This document shows, piece by piece, positions 33,629-42,612 of a stretch of DNA of 64,000 nucleotides. The position numbers and the translations under genes are program-made. The stretch comes from GCA-2733415 sp965178635 (GTDB lineage: Bacteria > Bacteroidota > Bacteroidia > Flavobacteriales > Flavobacteriaceae), in NCBI GenBank assembly GCA_965178635.1, contig CBCXVT010000034.1, forward strand, positions 1 through 64,000. The letters run 5' to 3'. Position 1 is the first letter of the stretch; each line of letters opens with the position of its first letter. The notes beneath the pieces are model-generated. The model was not told the origin of the DNA, made no database searches, and saw only the letters and a list, made by a program, of their open reading frames with translations.

Positions 33629-34360
33629 ATGGTAATAGTTATTTTTATTTTAGTGCTTTGGTACGGAAGTTTATTTTTTCAATCATTCTTTTTGCATCGT
33701 TATGCGGCTCATCAAGTGTTTACCATGTCCAAAACCATGGAGCGTATCACTTTTGTTTTAACTTGGGTTTTTCAAGGTTCTAGTTATTTAAGTGCATATG
33801 GGTACGGAATTATGCATCGTATGCATCATGCTTATACTGACACTGAAAAAGATCCACACTCACCATCTTATGATGCAAATTTATTTGCTATGATGTGGAA
33901 AACAAAAACAATTTACCAAAGTATTAATAAGCAACTTATTGCTGTTGATGAACGTTTCACTAAAAATGTTCCACAATGGAAAAGTTTTGATTTGTTTGCC
34001 AGTTCTCGACTATCTCGTGTATTTTGGATTGTATTATACATTCTATTTTTTGCTTTTTTCACCACTTCATTATGGCAATGGTTATTACTACCAATAGCTT
34101 TTTTAATGGCTCCTATACACGGAGTAATCATTAATTGGTTTGGTCATATTTGTGGTTACGTCAATTTTAAGATGAATAACACCAGTAAAAATTTATTCCA
34201 TTTTGATTTTTTAATGATGGGTGAAGGTTATCATAACAACCATCATAAAAACGCTAGTAGAGCTAATTTTGGAGTGAAATGGCATGAGATTGATGTTACT
34301 TATATAATAATTAGATTATTAAATACCCTCGGCTTAATTCAATTAAAGTTAAAAAATTAA
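33629..34360 (+). CDS. Acyl-CoA/fatty-acid desaturase
   Basis: About 243 residues from ATG 33629 (a TTG at 33614 is less likely). It has the three histidine clusters of membrane desaturases: HRYAAHQ near residue 23, HRMHHAYTD near 62, and HNNHHKN near 209, with four or so membrane helices between them (WIVLYILFFAFFTTSLWQWL). The length is short for the family (usually 240-330) but the metal-site set is complete. It introduces a double bond into membrane acyl chains, adjusting fluidity, for example in the cold. It begins 67 bases after the Crp/Fnr gene. Confidence 0.88.
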   Translation: MVIVIFILVLWYGSLFFQSFFLHRYAAHQVFTMSKTMERITFVLTWVFQGSSYLSAYGYGIMHRMHHAYTDTEKDPHSPSYDANLFAMMWKTKTIYQSINKQLIAVDERFTKNVPQWKSFDLFASSRLSRVFWIVLYILFFAFFTTSLWQWLLLPIAFLMAPIHGVIINWFGHICGYVNFKMNNTSKNLFHFDFLMMGEGYHNNHHKNASRANFGVKWHEIDVTYIIIRLLNTLGLIQLKLKN

Positions 34361-34426
34361 TCTTACACAGATTACTATTTACTATGACCTCTTCTCTTTA
34401 ATATACCATGTGTTAAATTTTCTTTA

Positions 34427-34460
34427 AATTTCAATAGTTGCACATGCAACTATTGAAATT
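34427..34460. promoter_or_regulatory. Perfect inverted-repeat operator of the MarR-efflux operon
   Basis: Arms AATTTCAATAGTTGCA (34427-34442) and TGCAACTATTGAAATT (34445-34460) are perfect 16-base complements around a 2-base centre. It ends five bases before the -7 box at 34466 and would cover the -33 region, the expected place for a repressor dimer such as the MarR protein encoded immediately downstream. Confidence 0.75.
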
Positions 34461-34465
34461 ATACT

Positions 34466-34473
34466 TACTTTTG
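34466..34473 (+). promoter_or_regulatory. -7 promoter box of the MarR-efflux operon
   Basis: TACTTTTG is an exact TAnnTTTG match. Its last base is five bases from the ATG at 34478, so the transcript would be leaderless or nearly so. Confidence 0.65.
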
Positions 34474-34477
34474 ACAG

Positions 34478-34942
34478 ATGTTAAAAGATGAAAATAAAAT
34501 AGATTTTGAATCAGCACTAGCACCATGGCTTGGAAAGACTGTTAAATTGAAAGATTACTTTTTACAAGAGTCTCTAAATACAAATAATTTAAACCTAACT
34601 AAGGAACAGGTAGTTGTTTTAAAAATTTTGCATGATCAAGATGGCATAAATCAAAACGAATTGGCTTTTTTAACTTTAAGAAATAAGTCTTCGTTAACCA
34701 GGTTGCTTTCAAACATGGAAAGGAATTGTTACATAACACGTCATCAGAGTACTGTTGACAAACGAATAAAACATGTGTATTTAACACAATTAGGTAAAGA
34801 CACATTCCAAAAAATAAAACCAATCTTAAAAAATGTAATGAAGACTATTGAACATGGTATTTCTGATCAGGAAAAAGAACAAATGATTACGACATTAAAA
34901 AAAATCCAGCATAATTTAAACTCTAAAATAGAATCTATATAA
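34478..34942 (+). CDS. MarR-family transcriptional regulator
   Basis: 154 residues with the winged-helix MarR fold: LTKEQVVVLKILHDQDGINQNELAFLT, recognition helix RNKSSLTRLLSNMERNCYITR, wing QSTVDKRIKHVYLTQLGKD, and C-terminal dimer helix. It probably represses the efflux genes that follow (stop 34942, next ATG 34954) and its own promoter through the palindrome at 34427-34460. The likely inducer is a toxic small molecule; unknown here. Confidence 0.92.
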   Translation: MLKDENKIDFESALAPWLGKTVKLKDYFLQESLNTNNLNLTKEQVVVLKILHDQDGINQNELAFLTLRNKSSLTRLLSNMERNCYITRHQSTVDKRIKHVYLTQLGKDTFQKIKPILKNVMKTIEHGISDQEKEQMITTLKKIQHNLNSKIESI

Positions 34943-34953
34943 CTAATTAAAAA

Positions 34954-36069
34954 ATGAGAAAAGCACTATCTATTATATTTGGTATTATAGTATTAGTTGG
35001 CGCAATATTACTTGCACAATACTTAATAAATAATAAGAAAAAGCCAAAACCTAAGTTTGATAAAATTGTGAAAACAGTTTTTGTAAATGACGTAAACAAT
35101 AAAGAAATCCCTATAATAATTACTGCAAGTGGTAATCTAACTGCAAAATATAAAATAGAGTTGTTTGCTGAAGTTCAAGGGGTGTTAAAACCATCTAACA
35201 AAGAGTTTAAGCCTGGAGCAGCTTATGTTAAAGGGGAAAACATCATTAAGATTAATAGTGATGAATTCTATGCAAACTTACAATCTCAAAAAAGTAATTT
35301 CTATAATAGCATCACTGCTATCATGCCAGATATTCGTTTAGATTATCCAGATGAGTTTCAAAAGTGGCAAAACTACCTGACTAGTTTTAAGATCAATAAA
35401 ACAACATCAAAACTACCTGTAATGAGTACCGATAAAGGAAATTATTTTATTTCAGGTAGAGGTATCACTACAGCCTATTACAACGTTAAAAATCTTGAAG
35501 TTAAATTAGGCAAATACAATTTAAGAGCACCTTATAATGGTATCTTAACTGAAGCATTGGTAACTCCAGGATCTCTAGTGCGTGTAGGACAAAAATTAGG
35601 TGAATTTATAGATCCAAGCAGTTATGAAATGGAAGTATCTATTAATGCAGAGTTTGCAAATTTATTAAAGGTTGGCAATACCGTTCAGTTAAATAACCTT
35701 GAAAAAACAAACTCGTATACTGGTAAAGTTGTAAGGATAAACGGTAAAGTAGATGCTACTTCGCAAACTATAAAAGCGTTTATAGAAGTTTCTCACAAAG
35801 ATTTAAAAGAAGGCACTTATCTAGAGGCTAATTTAGAGGCTAGAAGTGAACAAAATGCTATTGAGATTTCTAGGAAACTATTGGTTAATGACAAGCAATT
35901 ATATGTGGTTAGAGATTCCGTTTTAGATATTATAGATGTAAATCCAGTCTATTTTTCGGATGATAAAGTTATCGTTAAAGGTATAGAGAATGGGACATTA
36001 ATGCTTTCTAAACCAACTCCAGGTGCCTATCAAGGAATGCTGGTAAAAATATATGAAGACAAGAAATAG
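34954..36069 (+). CDS. RND efflux periplasmic adaptor (membrane fusion protein)
   Basis: 371 residues. One N-terminal membrane anchor (LSIIFGIIVLVGAILLAQYLI) is followed by lipoyl-domain sequence (IITASGNLTAKYKIELFAEVQGVLK) and, after a short insert, the second half of the lipoyl domain LGKYNLRAPYNGILTEALVTPGSLV, beta-barrel FANLLKVGNTVQLNN and a membrane-proximal domain (DKQLYVVRDSVL). The alpha-hairpin between the two lipoyl halves is about 110 residues with little coiled-coil character. It couples the RND pump to the outer-membrane factor. Four bases before the pump gene. Confidence 0.93.
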   Translation: MRKALSIIFGIIVLVGAILLAQYLINNKKKPKPKFDKIVKTVFVNDVNNKEIPIIITASGNLTAKYKIELFAEVQGVLKPSNKEFKPGAAYVKGENIIKINSDEFYANLQSQKSNFYNSITAIMPDIRLDYPDEFQKWQNYLTSFKINKTTSKLPVMSTDKGNYFISGRGITTAYYNVKNLEVKLGKYNLRAPYNGILTEALVTPGSLVRVGQKLGEFIDPSSYEMEVSINAEFANLLKVGNTVQLNNLEKTNSYTGKVVRINGKVDATSQTIKAFIEVSHKDLKEGTYLEANLEARSEQNAIEISRKLLVNDKQLYVVRDSVLDIIDVNPVYFSDDKVIVKGIENGTLMLSKPTPGAYQGMLVKIYEDKK

Positions 36070-36072
36070 ACT

Positions 36073-39000
36073 ATGAAAAAAGTTATAAGTTACTTTATAA
36101 AGTTTCCTGTTGCTGTAAATGTATTAATATTCGCATTTATCATATTCGGAACAATTGGCGCAAAGTCAATAAAATCATCCTTTTTCCCATTAACAGAATC
36201 TAAACTAATTAATATTAGTTTGGTATACCCTGGTGCTTCACCTGCTGAGATGGAAGAAGGCGTGGTATTAAAAATTGAAGACAATTTAAAAGGTATTGTT
36301 GGAGTTGAGCGTGTGACCTCTGTATCACAAGAAAATTCAGCTTCAATTAGTGTAGAAACCATAAAAGGGAAAAATATAGATGTTGTTTTAGCAGATGTTA
36401 AAAACGCTGTTGATCGTGTGCCCTCCTTCCCTAGCGGTATGGAACCACCTGTTATCGCTAAAGTTGAAACAACTAGACAAACAATCAGTTTTACCCTTAG
36501 TGGAGATAATATTCCTCTGACGACATTAAAACAATATGCTCGAGAAGTTGAAAATGAATTGCGTGGTATCGATGGTATTTCTCAAGTATCTATTTCTGGA
36601 TTTCCTGATCAAGAAATTGCAATATCTGTACGTGAAAATGATTTAAGAGCTTATAACCTTACATTTCAAGATGTTGCAAATGCTGTAAGTAAAACTAATA
36701 TTTTAATTACTGGTGGAAATATTAAAACCAGTGAAGAAGATTTTCTCATTAGAGCGAGAAATAGAGCTTATTATGGTGATGAACTTTATAACATCATAGT
36801 TAGAGCAGAACCAAATGGTAACATCATCAGGTTAAAAGATGTTGCTGATGTAAAAGACACATGGTCAGAAAACCCAGATAGAGTATATTACAATGGTAAA
36901 AAATCAATCAACATTAGTGTTAGTAATACCAATAATGAGGATTTAATTGCAAGTGCTGAAAATGTTAAAACATATATTGATAAATTCAATCAGCAATATG
37001 ATAATGTTCAATTAAATGTATCAAGTGATTCCTCTATCACCTTAACTCAAAGAACAAATTTATTAGTTGAAAATGCAATAGTTGGTGTGTTACTTGTTCT
37101 CTTGTTTTTAGCCGTTTTTTTAAACGCAAGATTAGCTTTTTGGGTAGCTATGGGTATTCCGGTATCGTTTTTTGGTATGTTTATACTTGCTGCACAAATG
37201 GGAGTTACCATAAACGTCTTGTCCCTTTTCGGAATGATAATCGTTATCGGTATTTTGGTTGATGATGGTATTGTAATTGGAGAAAATATTTACCACCATT
37301 ATGAACAAGGAAAATCGCCTGTTAGAGCAGCAATTGACGGAACTATTGAAGTCCTACCTCCTGTTGTGTCAGCATTGTTAACCACAATGATTGCCTTTGC
37401 AACATTCTTCTTTTTAGATGGACGAATTGGTGAGTTTTTCGGAGAAGTCTCCATGGTCGTTACTTTGACTCTATTGGTTTCAATGATTGAAGCATTAATA
37501 ATACTACCTGCTCATATTGCGCATTCAAAAGCGTTACAGAAAAAAGTTGGGAAACAAAACAAATTTGATGCATTCTTTGAAAAATTAAATCAAGGATCAG
37601 ATAAATTATTAGCAAAGTTCAGAGATACATTTTATGTGCCCTTTTTAAGTTTCTTTCTAAAACACAAATTTCTAGGGTTTGCCATACCTATTGCATTATT
37701 CATCTTCAGTATTGGAGCAATTGGTGGAGGTATTGTAGGAACATCATTCTTTCCGAGAATTGCTAGTGATCGCGTGTCTATAAACCTGAAAATGCCACAA
37801 GGAACAAATGAAAAATTAACTGATTCAATTATTTCTAGTATTGAAGACAACGTATGGATTGTAAATAGCCAATACGATAAAACACAATTTAATAATGAAC
37901 CTATTGTTCAAAACATCATAAAGCGTATTGGTCCAGGAACATCTAACGCAACATTAACCGTTAATTTATTACCTGGTGAATTAAGAGGCGATTTAACCTC
38001 ACAAGAAGTCACGAATAAAATACGTGATTTGTCTGGTAAAATATACGGTGTTGAAAGTTTAACGTTTGGTTCTGGTGGTAATTTTGGTGGTAGTCCAGTT
38101 GCTGTGTCATTATTAGGGAATAATGTAACGGAGTTAAAAGCTGCTAAAGAAGAGTTGAAGGCCGAATTAAATGCGAGTTCTATATTAAAAGATATTTCAG
38201 ATAACGATCCTGCAGGAATTAAAGAAATCCAAATTCAACTAAAGGATAAAGCTTATATTTTAGGACTGAACTTACAATCAGTCATGAGTCAAGTACGTTC
38301 TGGATTCTTTGGATTTCAAGCACAACGTTTTCAACGTGGACAAGATGAAATTAGAGTTTGGGTACGTTACAGTAAGGAAGATAGGTCATCAATAAAAGAT
38401 TTAGATGATATGTGGATCAATACCTCTACCGGTAGTAAAGTCCCATTTTCTGAAATTGCTACTTATAAAATTGAACGTGGTGATGTTGCTATAAATCACC
38501 TTGAAGGAAAACGTGAAATTCAAGTCACAGCAGATCTGAAATCTATTGATGATAGTGCAACAGATGTTTTAGACGATATCAAAGCCAGAATTATGCCTGA
38601 AATTACATCTAAATACCCAACAGTATCAGCCCTGCATGAAGGTCAAAATAGAGAGGCATCAAAAACAATTGACTCAGTTAAACTGGTTGGTCCAATTATC
38701 TTAATCCTTATATACATTGTAATTGCCTTTACATTTAGAACTTACAGTCAGCCATTATTATTAATGATCATGATTCCGTTTAGTTTAATTGGTGTGGCCT
38801 TAGGACATTATATTCACGGCTTTCCAATTAACATTTTATCATGGTTAGGTATTATTGCATTAATAGGAATTATGGTTAATGATGGCCTTGTACTAATAGG
38901 TAAATTTAATACCTATCTCAAAGAAGGCATGCCCTATAACGAAGCACTTATTCAAGCCGGAAAATCACGTTTTAGAGCTATCTTTTTAACCTCATTAACA

Positions 39001-39255
39001 ACTATTGCAGGTTTGGCACCATTATTATTAGAGGGAAGCAGACAAGCACAATTTTTAAAACCAATGGCAGTTTCAATTTCATACGGAATTGGTATTGCAA
39101 CCATTCTTACACTTGTTATGTTGCCTTTATTATTATCTGTTTCAAACTCTATTAAGGTATTTATAAAATGGATGCTAACTGGTCAAAAAGTAACAAATGA
39201 AGAAGTTGAACGCGCTATTATAGAATCAAATTATGAGAATGATGATTTACATTAA
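36073..39255 (+). CDS. RND-family efflux pump inner-membrane permease
   Basis: 1060 residues, the usual AcrB length. It starts MKKVISYFIKFPVAVNVLIF, has the porter-domain strands (INISLVYPGASPAEMEEGVV), two sets of six membrane helices, and the proton-relay Asp pair in GIIVIGILVDDGIVIGENI (about residues 400-415). Other hallmarks are LIYIVIAFTFRTYSQPLLLM and LIGIMVNDGLVLIGKFN near the C-terminus. It exports drugs or other amphiphiles by proton antiport. Its 3' end overlaps the TolC gene by about 23 bases. Confidence 0.95.
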   Translation: MKKVISYFIKFPVAVNVLIFAFIIFGTIGAKSIKSSFFPLTESKLINISLVYPGASPAEMEEGVVLKIEDNLKGIVGVERVTSVSQENSASISVETIKGKNIDVVLADVKNAVDRVPSFPSGMEPPVIAKVETTRQTISFTLSGDNIPLTTLKQYAREVENELRGIDGISQVSISGFPDQEIAISVRENDLRAYNLTFQDVANAVSKTNILITGGNIKTSEEDFLIRARNRAYYGDELYNIIVRAEPNGNIIRLKDVADVKDTWSENPDRVYYNGKKSINISVSNTNNEDLIASAENVKTYIDKFNQQYDNVQLNVSSDSSITLTQRTNLLVENAIVGVLLVLLFLAVFLNARLAFWVAMGIPVSFFGMFILAAQMGVTINVLSLFGMIIVIGILVDDGIVIGENIYHHYEQGKSPVRAAIDGTIEVLPPVVSALLTTMIAFATFFFLDGRIGEFFGEVSMVVTLTLLVSMIEALIILPAHIAHSKALQKKVGKQNKFDAFFEKLNQGSDKLLAKFRDTFYVPFLSFFLKHKFLGFAIPIALFIFSIGAIGGGIVGTSFFPRIASDRVSINLKMPQGTNEKLTDSIISSIEDNVWIVNSQYDKTQFNNEPIVQNIIKRIGPGTSNATLTVNLLPGELRGDLTSQEVTNKIRDLSGKIYGVESLTFGSGGNFGGSPVAVSLLGNNVTELKAAKEELKAELNASSILKDISDNDPAGIKEIQIQLKDKAYILGLNLQSVMSQVRSGFFGFQAQRFQRGQDEIRVWVRYSKEDRSSIKDLDDMWINTSTGSKVPFSEIATYKIERGDVAINHLEGKREIQVTADLKSIDDSATDVLDDIKARIMPEITSKYPTVSALHEGQNREASKTIDSVKLVGPIILILIYIVIAFTFRTYSQPLLLMIMIPFSLIGVALGHYIHGFPINILSWLGIIALIGIMVNDGLVLIGKFNTYLKEGMPYNEALIQAGKSRFRAIFLTSLTTIAGLAPLLLEGSRQAQFLKPMAVSISYGIGIATILTLVMLPLLLSVSNSIKVFIKWMLTGQKVTNEEVERAIIESNYENDDLH

Positions 39256-40561
39256 AAATACAGCATTAAGTTTACTTGTATTAGTAACATTTCAAGTAAG
39301 TGCTCAAGAGATTTTAACAAAAAAAGAAGCTTTACAAATAGCTTTAGAGAATAATTATGGTGTTAAAATAGCAACTAATAATACTGAAGTTGCTAAAAAT
39401 AATTCTAGCATTTATAATTCTAGGCACCTACCAACAGTAACAACAAATGCTGGTGCGAGCTATAGCAATCAAAATCAAGAAATTGAAAGTCAAACTGGTA
39501 ATATTACTAAGGTTAATGGTGCAGAAACAAAATCTTTCAATGCCTCTATAAATGTAAACTACACTATTTTTGATGGTTTGGGTAGAAGGTATAATTACAA
39601 ACAATTAAAAGAGTCTTATAATCTATCTGAATTACAGGCTAGAGAAACTATTGAAGACATGTATTTGCAATTGTTTAATAGTTATTTTCAAATAGCCAGA
39701 CTATCAGAAACTACAAAAAACTTACAGAAAACATTAAACATTTCAAAGCAACGCTTAAAAAGAGCTGAATACCAATACGACTATGGTCAAACTACTAAGT
39801 TAGAGTTATTAAATGCCCAAGTAGATGTTAATAATGATAGTATCAATTTGATCAATGCTAACCAACAGTTTTCTAATTCTAAACGTAACCTAAATATTGT
39901 ATTGGGAATTCAGAAAAACGACAACTATGATGTAGAAACAGATGTCGTTTTCAATAGTTTATTTTCTTATGATGAGTTGATAATAAAGGCTAAAGAAAAC
40001 AACGTACTTCTAAAACAGAATCAATCGAATATTGCAATAAGTGAATTTAATATTCAAGTCAATAAAGCAGGATTTTTACCTACTATTAACCTATCAAGTT
40101 CTTATGGTTGGAATAAAAACATTAACCCTTCGACGTCATTTACTGCAGAAACAAATTCTTTAGGCCTAAATGCAGGCATTAATTTAAGCTGGAATATTTT
40201 TGATGGTGGATCATCTAAAACACGTGTTGCAAATGCTAAGATAGCTTTAGATAATCAACAAATAGTTCAACAACAACAGCTTGATTTAATTGAGAACGAC
40301 GTTAAAAATACTTTTGAATTATATCAGAATAATTTATTTGTTCTTGAAGCTCAGAAACAAAATGAAACAACTAGTCAGAACAACTTTGATAGAACTCAAG
40401 AGCGTTACAAGTTGGGACAAGTTAGCTCAATAGAGTTTCGTCAAGCTCAAATTAACTTATTGAATACTCAAAATGCCGTAAACAACGCTCAATATGATGC
40501 TAAACTTATAGAATTAGAATTACTTCAACTAACTGGAGATATTCTAAATGTACAGTTTTAA
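39233..40561 (+). CDS. TolC-family outer-membrane efflux protein
   Basis: 442 residues. The signal peptide NTALSLLVLVTFQVSAQE follows one of three nearby ATGs (39233, 39239 or 39242; 39239 or 39242 look best). The mature protein has two TolC-like repeats: LTKKEALQIALENNYGVKIA with NYTIFDGLGRRYNYKQL, and FDGGSSKTRVANAKIALDNQQ with RYKLGQVSSIEFRQAQINLLN. Long alternating Gln/Asn helices form the periplasmic tunnel. It completes the tripartite pump encoded with 34954-39255. A strong terminator follows. Confidence 0.95.
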   Translation: MRMMIYIKNTALSLLVLVTFQVSAQEILTKKEALQIALENNYGVKIATNNTEVAKNNSSIYNSRHLPTVTTNAGASYSNQNQEIESQTGNITKVNGAETKSFNASINVNYTIFDGLGRRYNYKQLKESYNLSELQARETIEDMYLQLFNSYFQIARLSETTKNLQKTLNISKQRLKRAEYQYDYGQTTKLELLNAQVDVNNDSINLINANQQFSNSKRNLNIVLGIQKNDNYDVETDVVFNSLFSYDELIIKAKENNVLLKQNQSNIAISEFNIQVNKAGFLPTINLSSSYGWNKNINPSTSFTAETNSLGLNAGINLSWNIFDGGSSKTRVANAKIALDNQQIVQQQQLDLIENDVKNTFELYQNNLFVLEAQKQNETTSQNNFDRTQERYKLGQVSSIEFRQAQINLLNTQNAVNNAQYDAKLIELELLQLTGDILNVQF

Positions 40562-40582
40562 TGCTAACATTTATGTTAAACT

Positions 40583-40616
40583 AAAAAAGCTCAGCTGTAA
40601 TGGCTGAGCTTTTTTT
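40583..40616 (+). terminator. Rho-independent terminator of the efflux operon
   Basis: Arms AAAAAAGCTCAGC and GCTGAGCTTTTTT with a 7-base loop and a T7 tail. Confidence 0.85.
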
Positions 40617-40667
40617 AGTTTAAGAATGTATTAAGTATTTAAAAAACACAAATACTTGTGCTCCAAA

Positions 40668-41228
40668 CTATTTTAAATAATTAGTGATTTTTGAACTATC
40701 TGGTTTAGTCATCGAATAAAAATAATCAATTAATTGGCCGTTCTCATCTATTAAATACTTCTGAAAATTCCATTTTACTACAGAACTTTTCACTCCATTT
40801 TGTTCTTTTTGAGTCAACCAAGCATACAATGGATGTTGCTTATCCCCTTTTACATCTACTTTCTCGGTCATTAAAAAGGTGACTCCATAATTAAGTTTAC
40901 AAAACGATTGAATGTCTCTTGCAGTTCCTGGTTCTTGTCCACCAAACTGATTACATGGCACACCAATTACAACAAGATTATTTTTATATGTATTATATAA
41001 TTCTTGCAAAGCTTCATATTGCCCTGTGAATCCGCATTCTGAAGCTGTGTTCACTATTAGTATTTTCTTGCCTTTAAAAGTGCTTAAATCTATAGTTTCG
41101 CCAGCTAGGCTATTTATTGGTATTTGATATAAATTTTTCGATTCTTGCATAATTTTTTGTGTTTTAATGCCGTTTAATAAAATATTGAACAGTAATAATG
41201 GTAATGTCAATAGTGCTATCTTATTCAT
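40668..41228 (-). CDS. Glutathione peroxidase-family peroxidase
   Basis: 186 residues with an N-terminal signal-like segment of about 28 residues, then a GPx domain: LSTFKGKKILIVNTASECGFT (peroxidatic Cys65, with Cys not Sec), VIGVPCNQFGGQEPG (catalytic Gln) and VKWNFQKYLIDENGQ (catalytic Trp and Asn). Bacterial Cys-GPx enzymes normally use thioredoxin to reduce peroxides. The signal-like start suggests export to the periplasm or lipid anchoring, although the cleavage site is not clear. Single gene, transcribed away from the TetR gene. Confidence 0.92.
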   Translation of the reverse strand: MNKIALLTLPLLLFNILLNGIKTQKIMQESKNLYQIPINSLAGETIDLSTFKGKKILIVNTASECGFTGQYEALQELYNTYKNNLVVIGVPCNQFGGQEPGTARDIQSFCKLNYGVTFLMTEKVDVKGDKQHPLYAWLTQKEQNGVKSSVVKWNFQKYLIDENGQLIDYFYSMTKPDSSKITNYLK

Positions 41229-41309
41229 GTGTTGTTATTTGTATTAGAAATCAATATTAAGAAACATACTTGTATTTTTCAACAATTATAATCTTTTGTT
41301 AAAAAAAAG

Positions 41310-41323
41310 AATGAACATTCATT
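41310..41323. promoter_or_regulatory. Palindromic operator candidate of the TetR operon
   Basis: AATGAACATTCATT has arms AATGAA and TTCATT around CA, a typical TetR half-site pair, and sits 7 bases upstream of the -7 box at 41331. Confidence 0.5.
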
Positions 41324-41330
41324 TTTATTG

Positions 41331-41338
41331 TATTTTTG
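41331..41338 (+). promoter_or_regulatory. -7 promoter box of the TetR-nitroreductase-ADH operon
   Basis: TATTTTTG matches TAnnTTTG. A TTG at 41336 cannot be the start codon because it lies within this box; the ATG at 41357 fits. Confidence 0.55.
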
Positions 41339-41356
41339 TTCTCTCAATTATATAAC

Positions 41357-41935
41357 ATGGCAAAACTTCAAAAAAGTATTGATAAACGTAACGCGCTTGT
41401 AAACGCAACGATAGAGTTAGTAAATAATAGTGGTTTCCATGCAACAGCAATGTCAAAAATTGCAAAAATGGCAAATGTGTCTCCAGCAACAATTTATCTT
41501 TATTTTGAAAGTAAACAAGATTTAGTAAATCAGACCTATATAGAAGTAAAAGAAGAATACACAAAATATGCTTTTGCTACCTATAATGAAAATATGACTG
41601 TAGAAAAAGGCTTTGAAATAATCTGGAAGCGTATTGCGAAATTTAAATTAAACGATTGTAAAAATGCTATGTTCTTAACACAATGTGACAGCACACCTAT
41701 GGTAGACGAATTAAGTAGACAACAAGGGTTGAAACACTTACAACCTCTACTCGATCTTTGGGAACGCGGTCAACAAAAAGGAATTATAAAGCAAATATCA
41801 CCGTATTTATTATATGCCTATACAGTTGCGCCATTATCATTTTTAATGACCATACAACAACGTGGCGACTTTCAATTAAATGAAACACATTTAAATGATG
41901 CTTATCAAGCGGCTTGGAATAGTATTAAAGTATAA
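41357..41935 (+). CDS. TetR/AcrR-family transcriptional regulator
   Basis: 192 residues from ATG 41357, chosen because an in-frame TTG at 41336 lies in the promoter box. The N-terminal helix-turn-helix is typical: VNATIELVNNSGFHATAMSKIAKMANVSPATIYLYFESKQDLVNQ. The C-terminal ligand domain is less conserved (LTQCDSTPMVDELSRQQ). It probably binds the AATGAACATTCATT site and represses the following nitroreductase and alcohol dehydrogenase genes in response to an electrophile. Stop 41935, next ATG 41963. Confidence 0.93.
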   Translation: MAKLQKSIDKRNALVNATIELVNNSGFHATAMSKIAKMANVSPATIYLYFESKQDLVNQTYIEVKEEYTKYAFATYNENMTVEKGFEIIWKRIAKFKLNDCKNAMFLTQCDSTPMVDELSRQQGLKHLQPLLDLWERGQQKGIIKQISPYLLYAYTVAPLSFLMTIQQRGDFQLNETHLNDAYQAAWNSIKV

Positions 41936-41962
41936 AAAGAATTACAAATAAATTAGAATTAC

Positions 41963-42595
41963 ATGGAATTATTAGACAAATTAAACTGGAGATACGCTGC
42001 AAAAGCAATGAATGGAAAATCTGTTCCTCAAGAAAAAGTTGACAAAATCATCGAGGCCGCAAGATTAGCACCTACTTCAAGTGGTTTACAACCATTTGAA
42101 ATTATGGTCATCACAAATAAAGATGTTAAAGAACAAATTAAACCAGTAGCTTGGAACCAATCTGTAATTACAGACTGCTCTCACCTACTCGTTTTTGCCG
42201 CTTGGGACACTTATACAGAAGAACGTATTAATAAAATGTTCGATTTAACTAATGAAATTCGTGGTTTTAAAAACGAAGGCTGGGAAAACTACCGTCAGAT
42301 GTTATTAAGTGCATACCCTAATAAACCAGCAGAAGAAAATTTCAATCATGCAGCCAAACAAGCGTATATCGCATTTTCGCAATCAATTATTGCAGCTGCT
42401 TATGAAGAGGTTGACGCAACACCCGTAGAAGGATTTGACCCAGTAGCTGTAGATCAGATTTTAGGATTAAAAGAAAAAGGACTAAGAAGTGCTGTATTAT
42501 TACCTTTAGGTTATAGAGATACTGATAAAGACTGGTTAGTAAACTTGGTAAAAGTTAGAAAAAGTACAGAAGATTTAGTGACTGTAATTGATTAA
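41963..42595 (+). CDS. NAD(P)H-dependent nitroreductase-family flavoenzyme (NfsB-like)
   Basis: 210 residues with the FMN-binding nitroreductase fold: YAAKAMNGKSVPQEKVDKIIEAARLAPTSSGLQPFEIMVITN (FMN loop), HAAKQAYIAFSQSIIAAAYEEVDATPVEGFD and ILGLKEKGLRSAVLLPLGYRD. It reduces nitro groups, quinones or other electron acceptors with NAD(P)H. It lies between a TetR regulator and YqhD in one operon, suggesting a role in electrophile or aldehyde detoxification. Confidence 0.92.
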   Translation: MELLDKLNWRYAAKAMNGKSVPQEKVDKIIEAARLAPTSSGLQPFEIMVITNKDVKEQIKPVAWNQSVITDCSHLLVFAAWDTYTEERINKMFDLTNEIRGFKNEGWENYRQMLLSAYPNKPAEENFNHAAKQAYIAFSQSIIAAAYEEVDATPVEGFDPVAVDQILGLKEKGLRSAVLLPLGYRDTDKDWLVNLVKVRKSTEDLVTVID

Positions 42596-42612
42596 TTAAA
42601 AAGGTTTGAAGT

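Noticed and set aside
33586..33783. 65-codon ORF overlapping the desaturase start
   Set aside because: Wrong frame; the overlapping frame has all three desaturase His clusters.
41325..41564. 79-codon minus-strand ORF over the TetR promoter
   Set aside because: Shadow of the TetR gene. It would read through the promoter box and has no start context.
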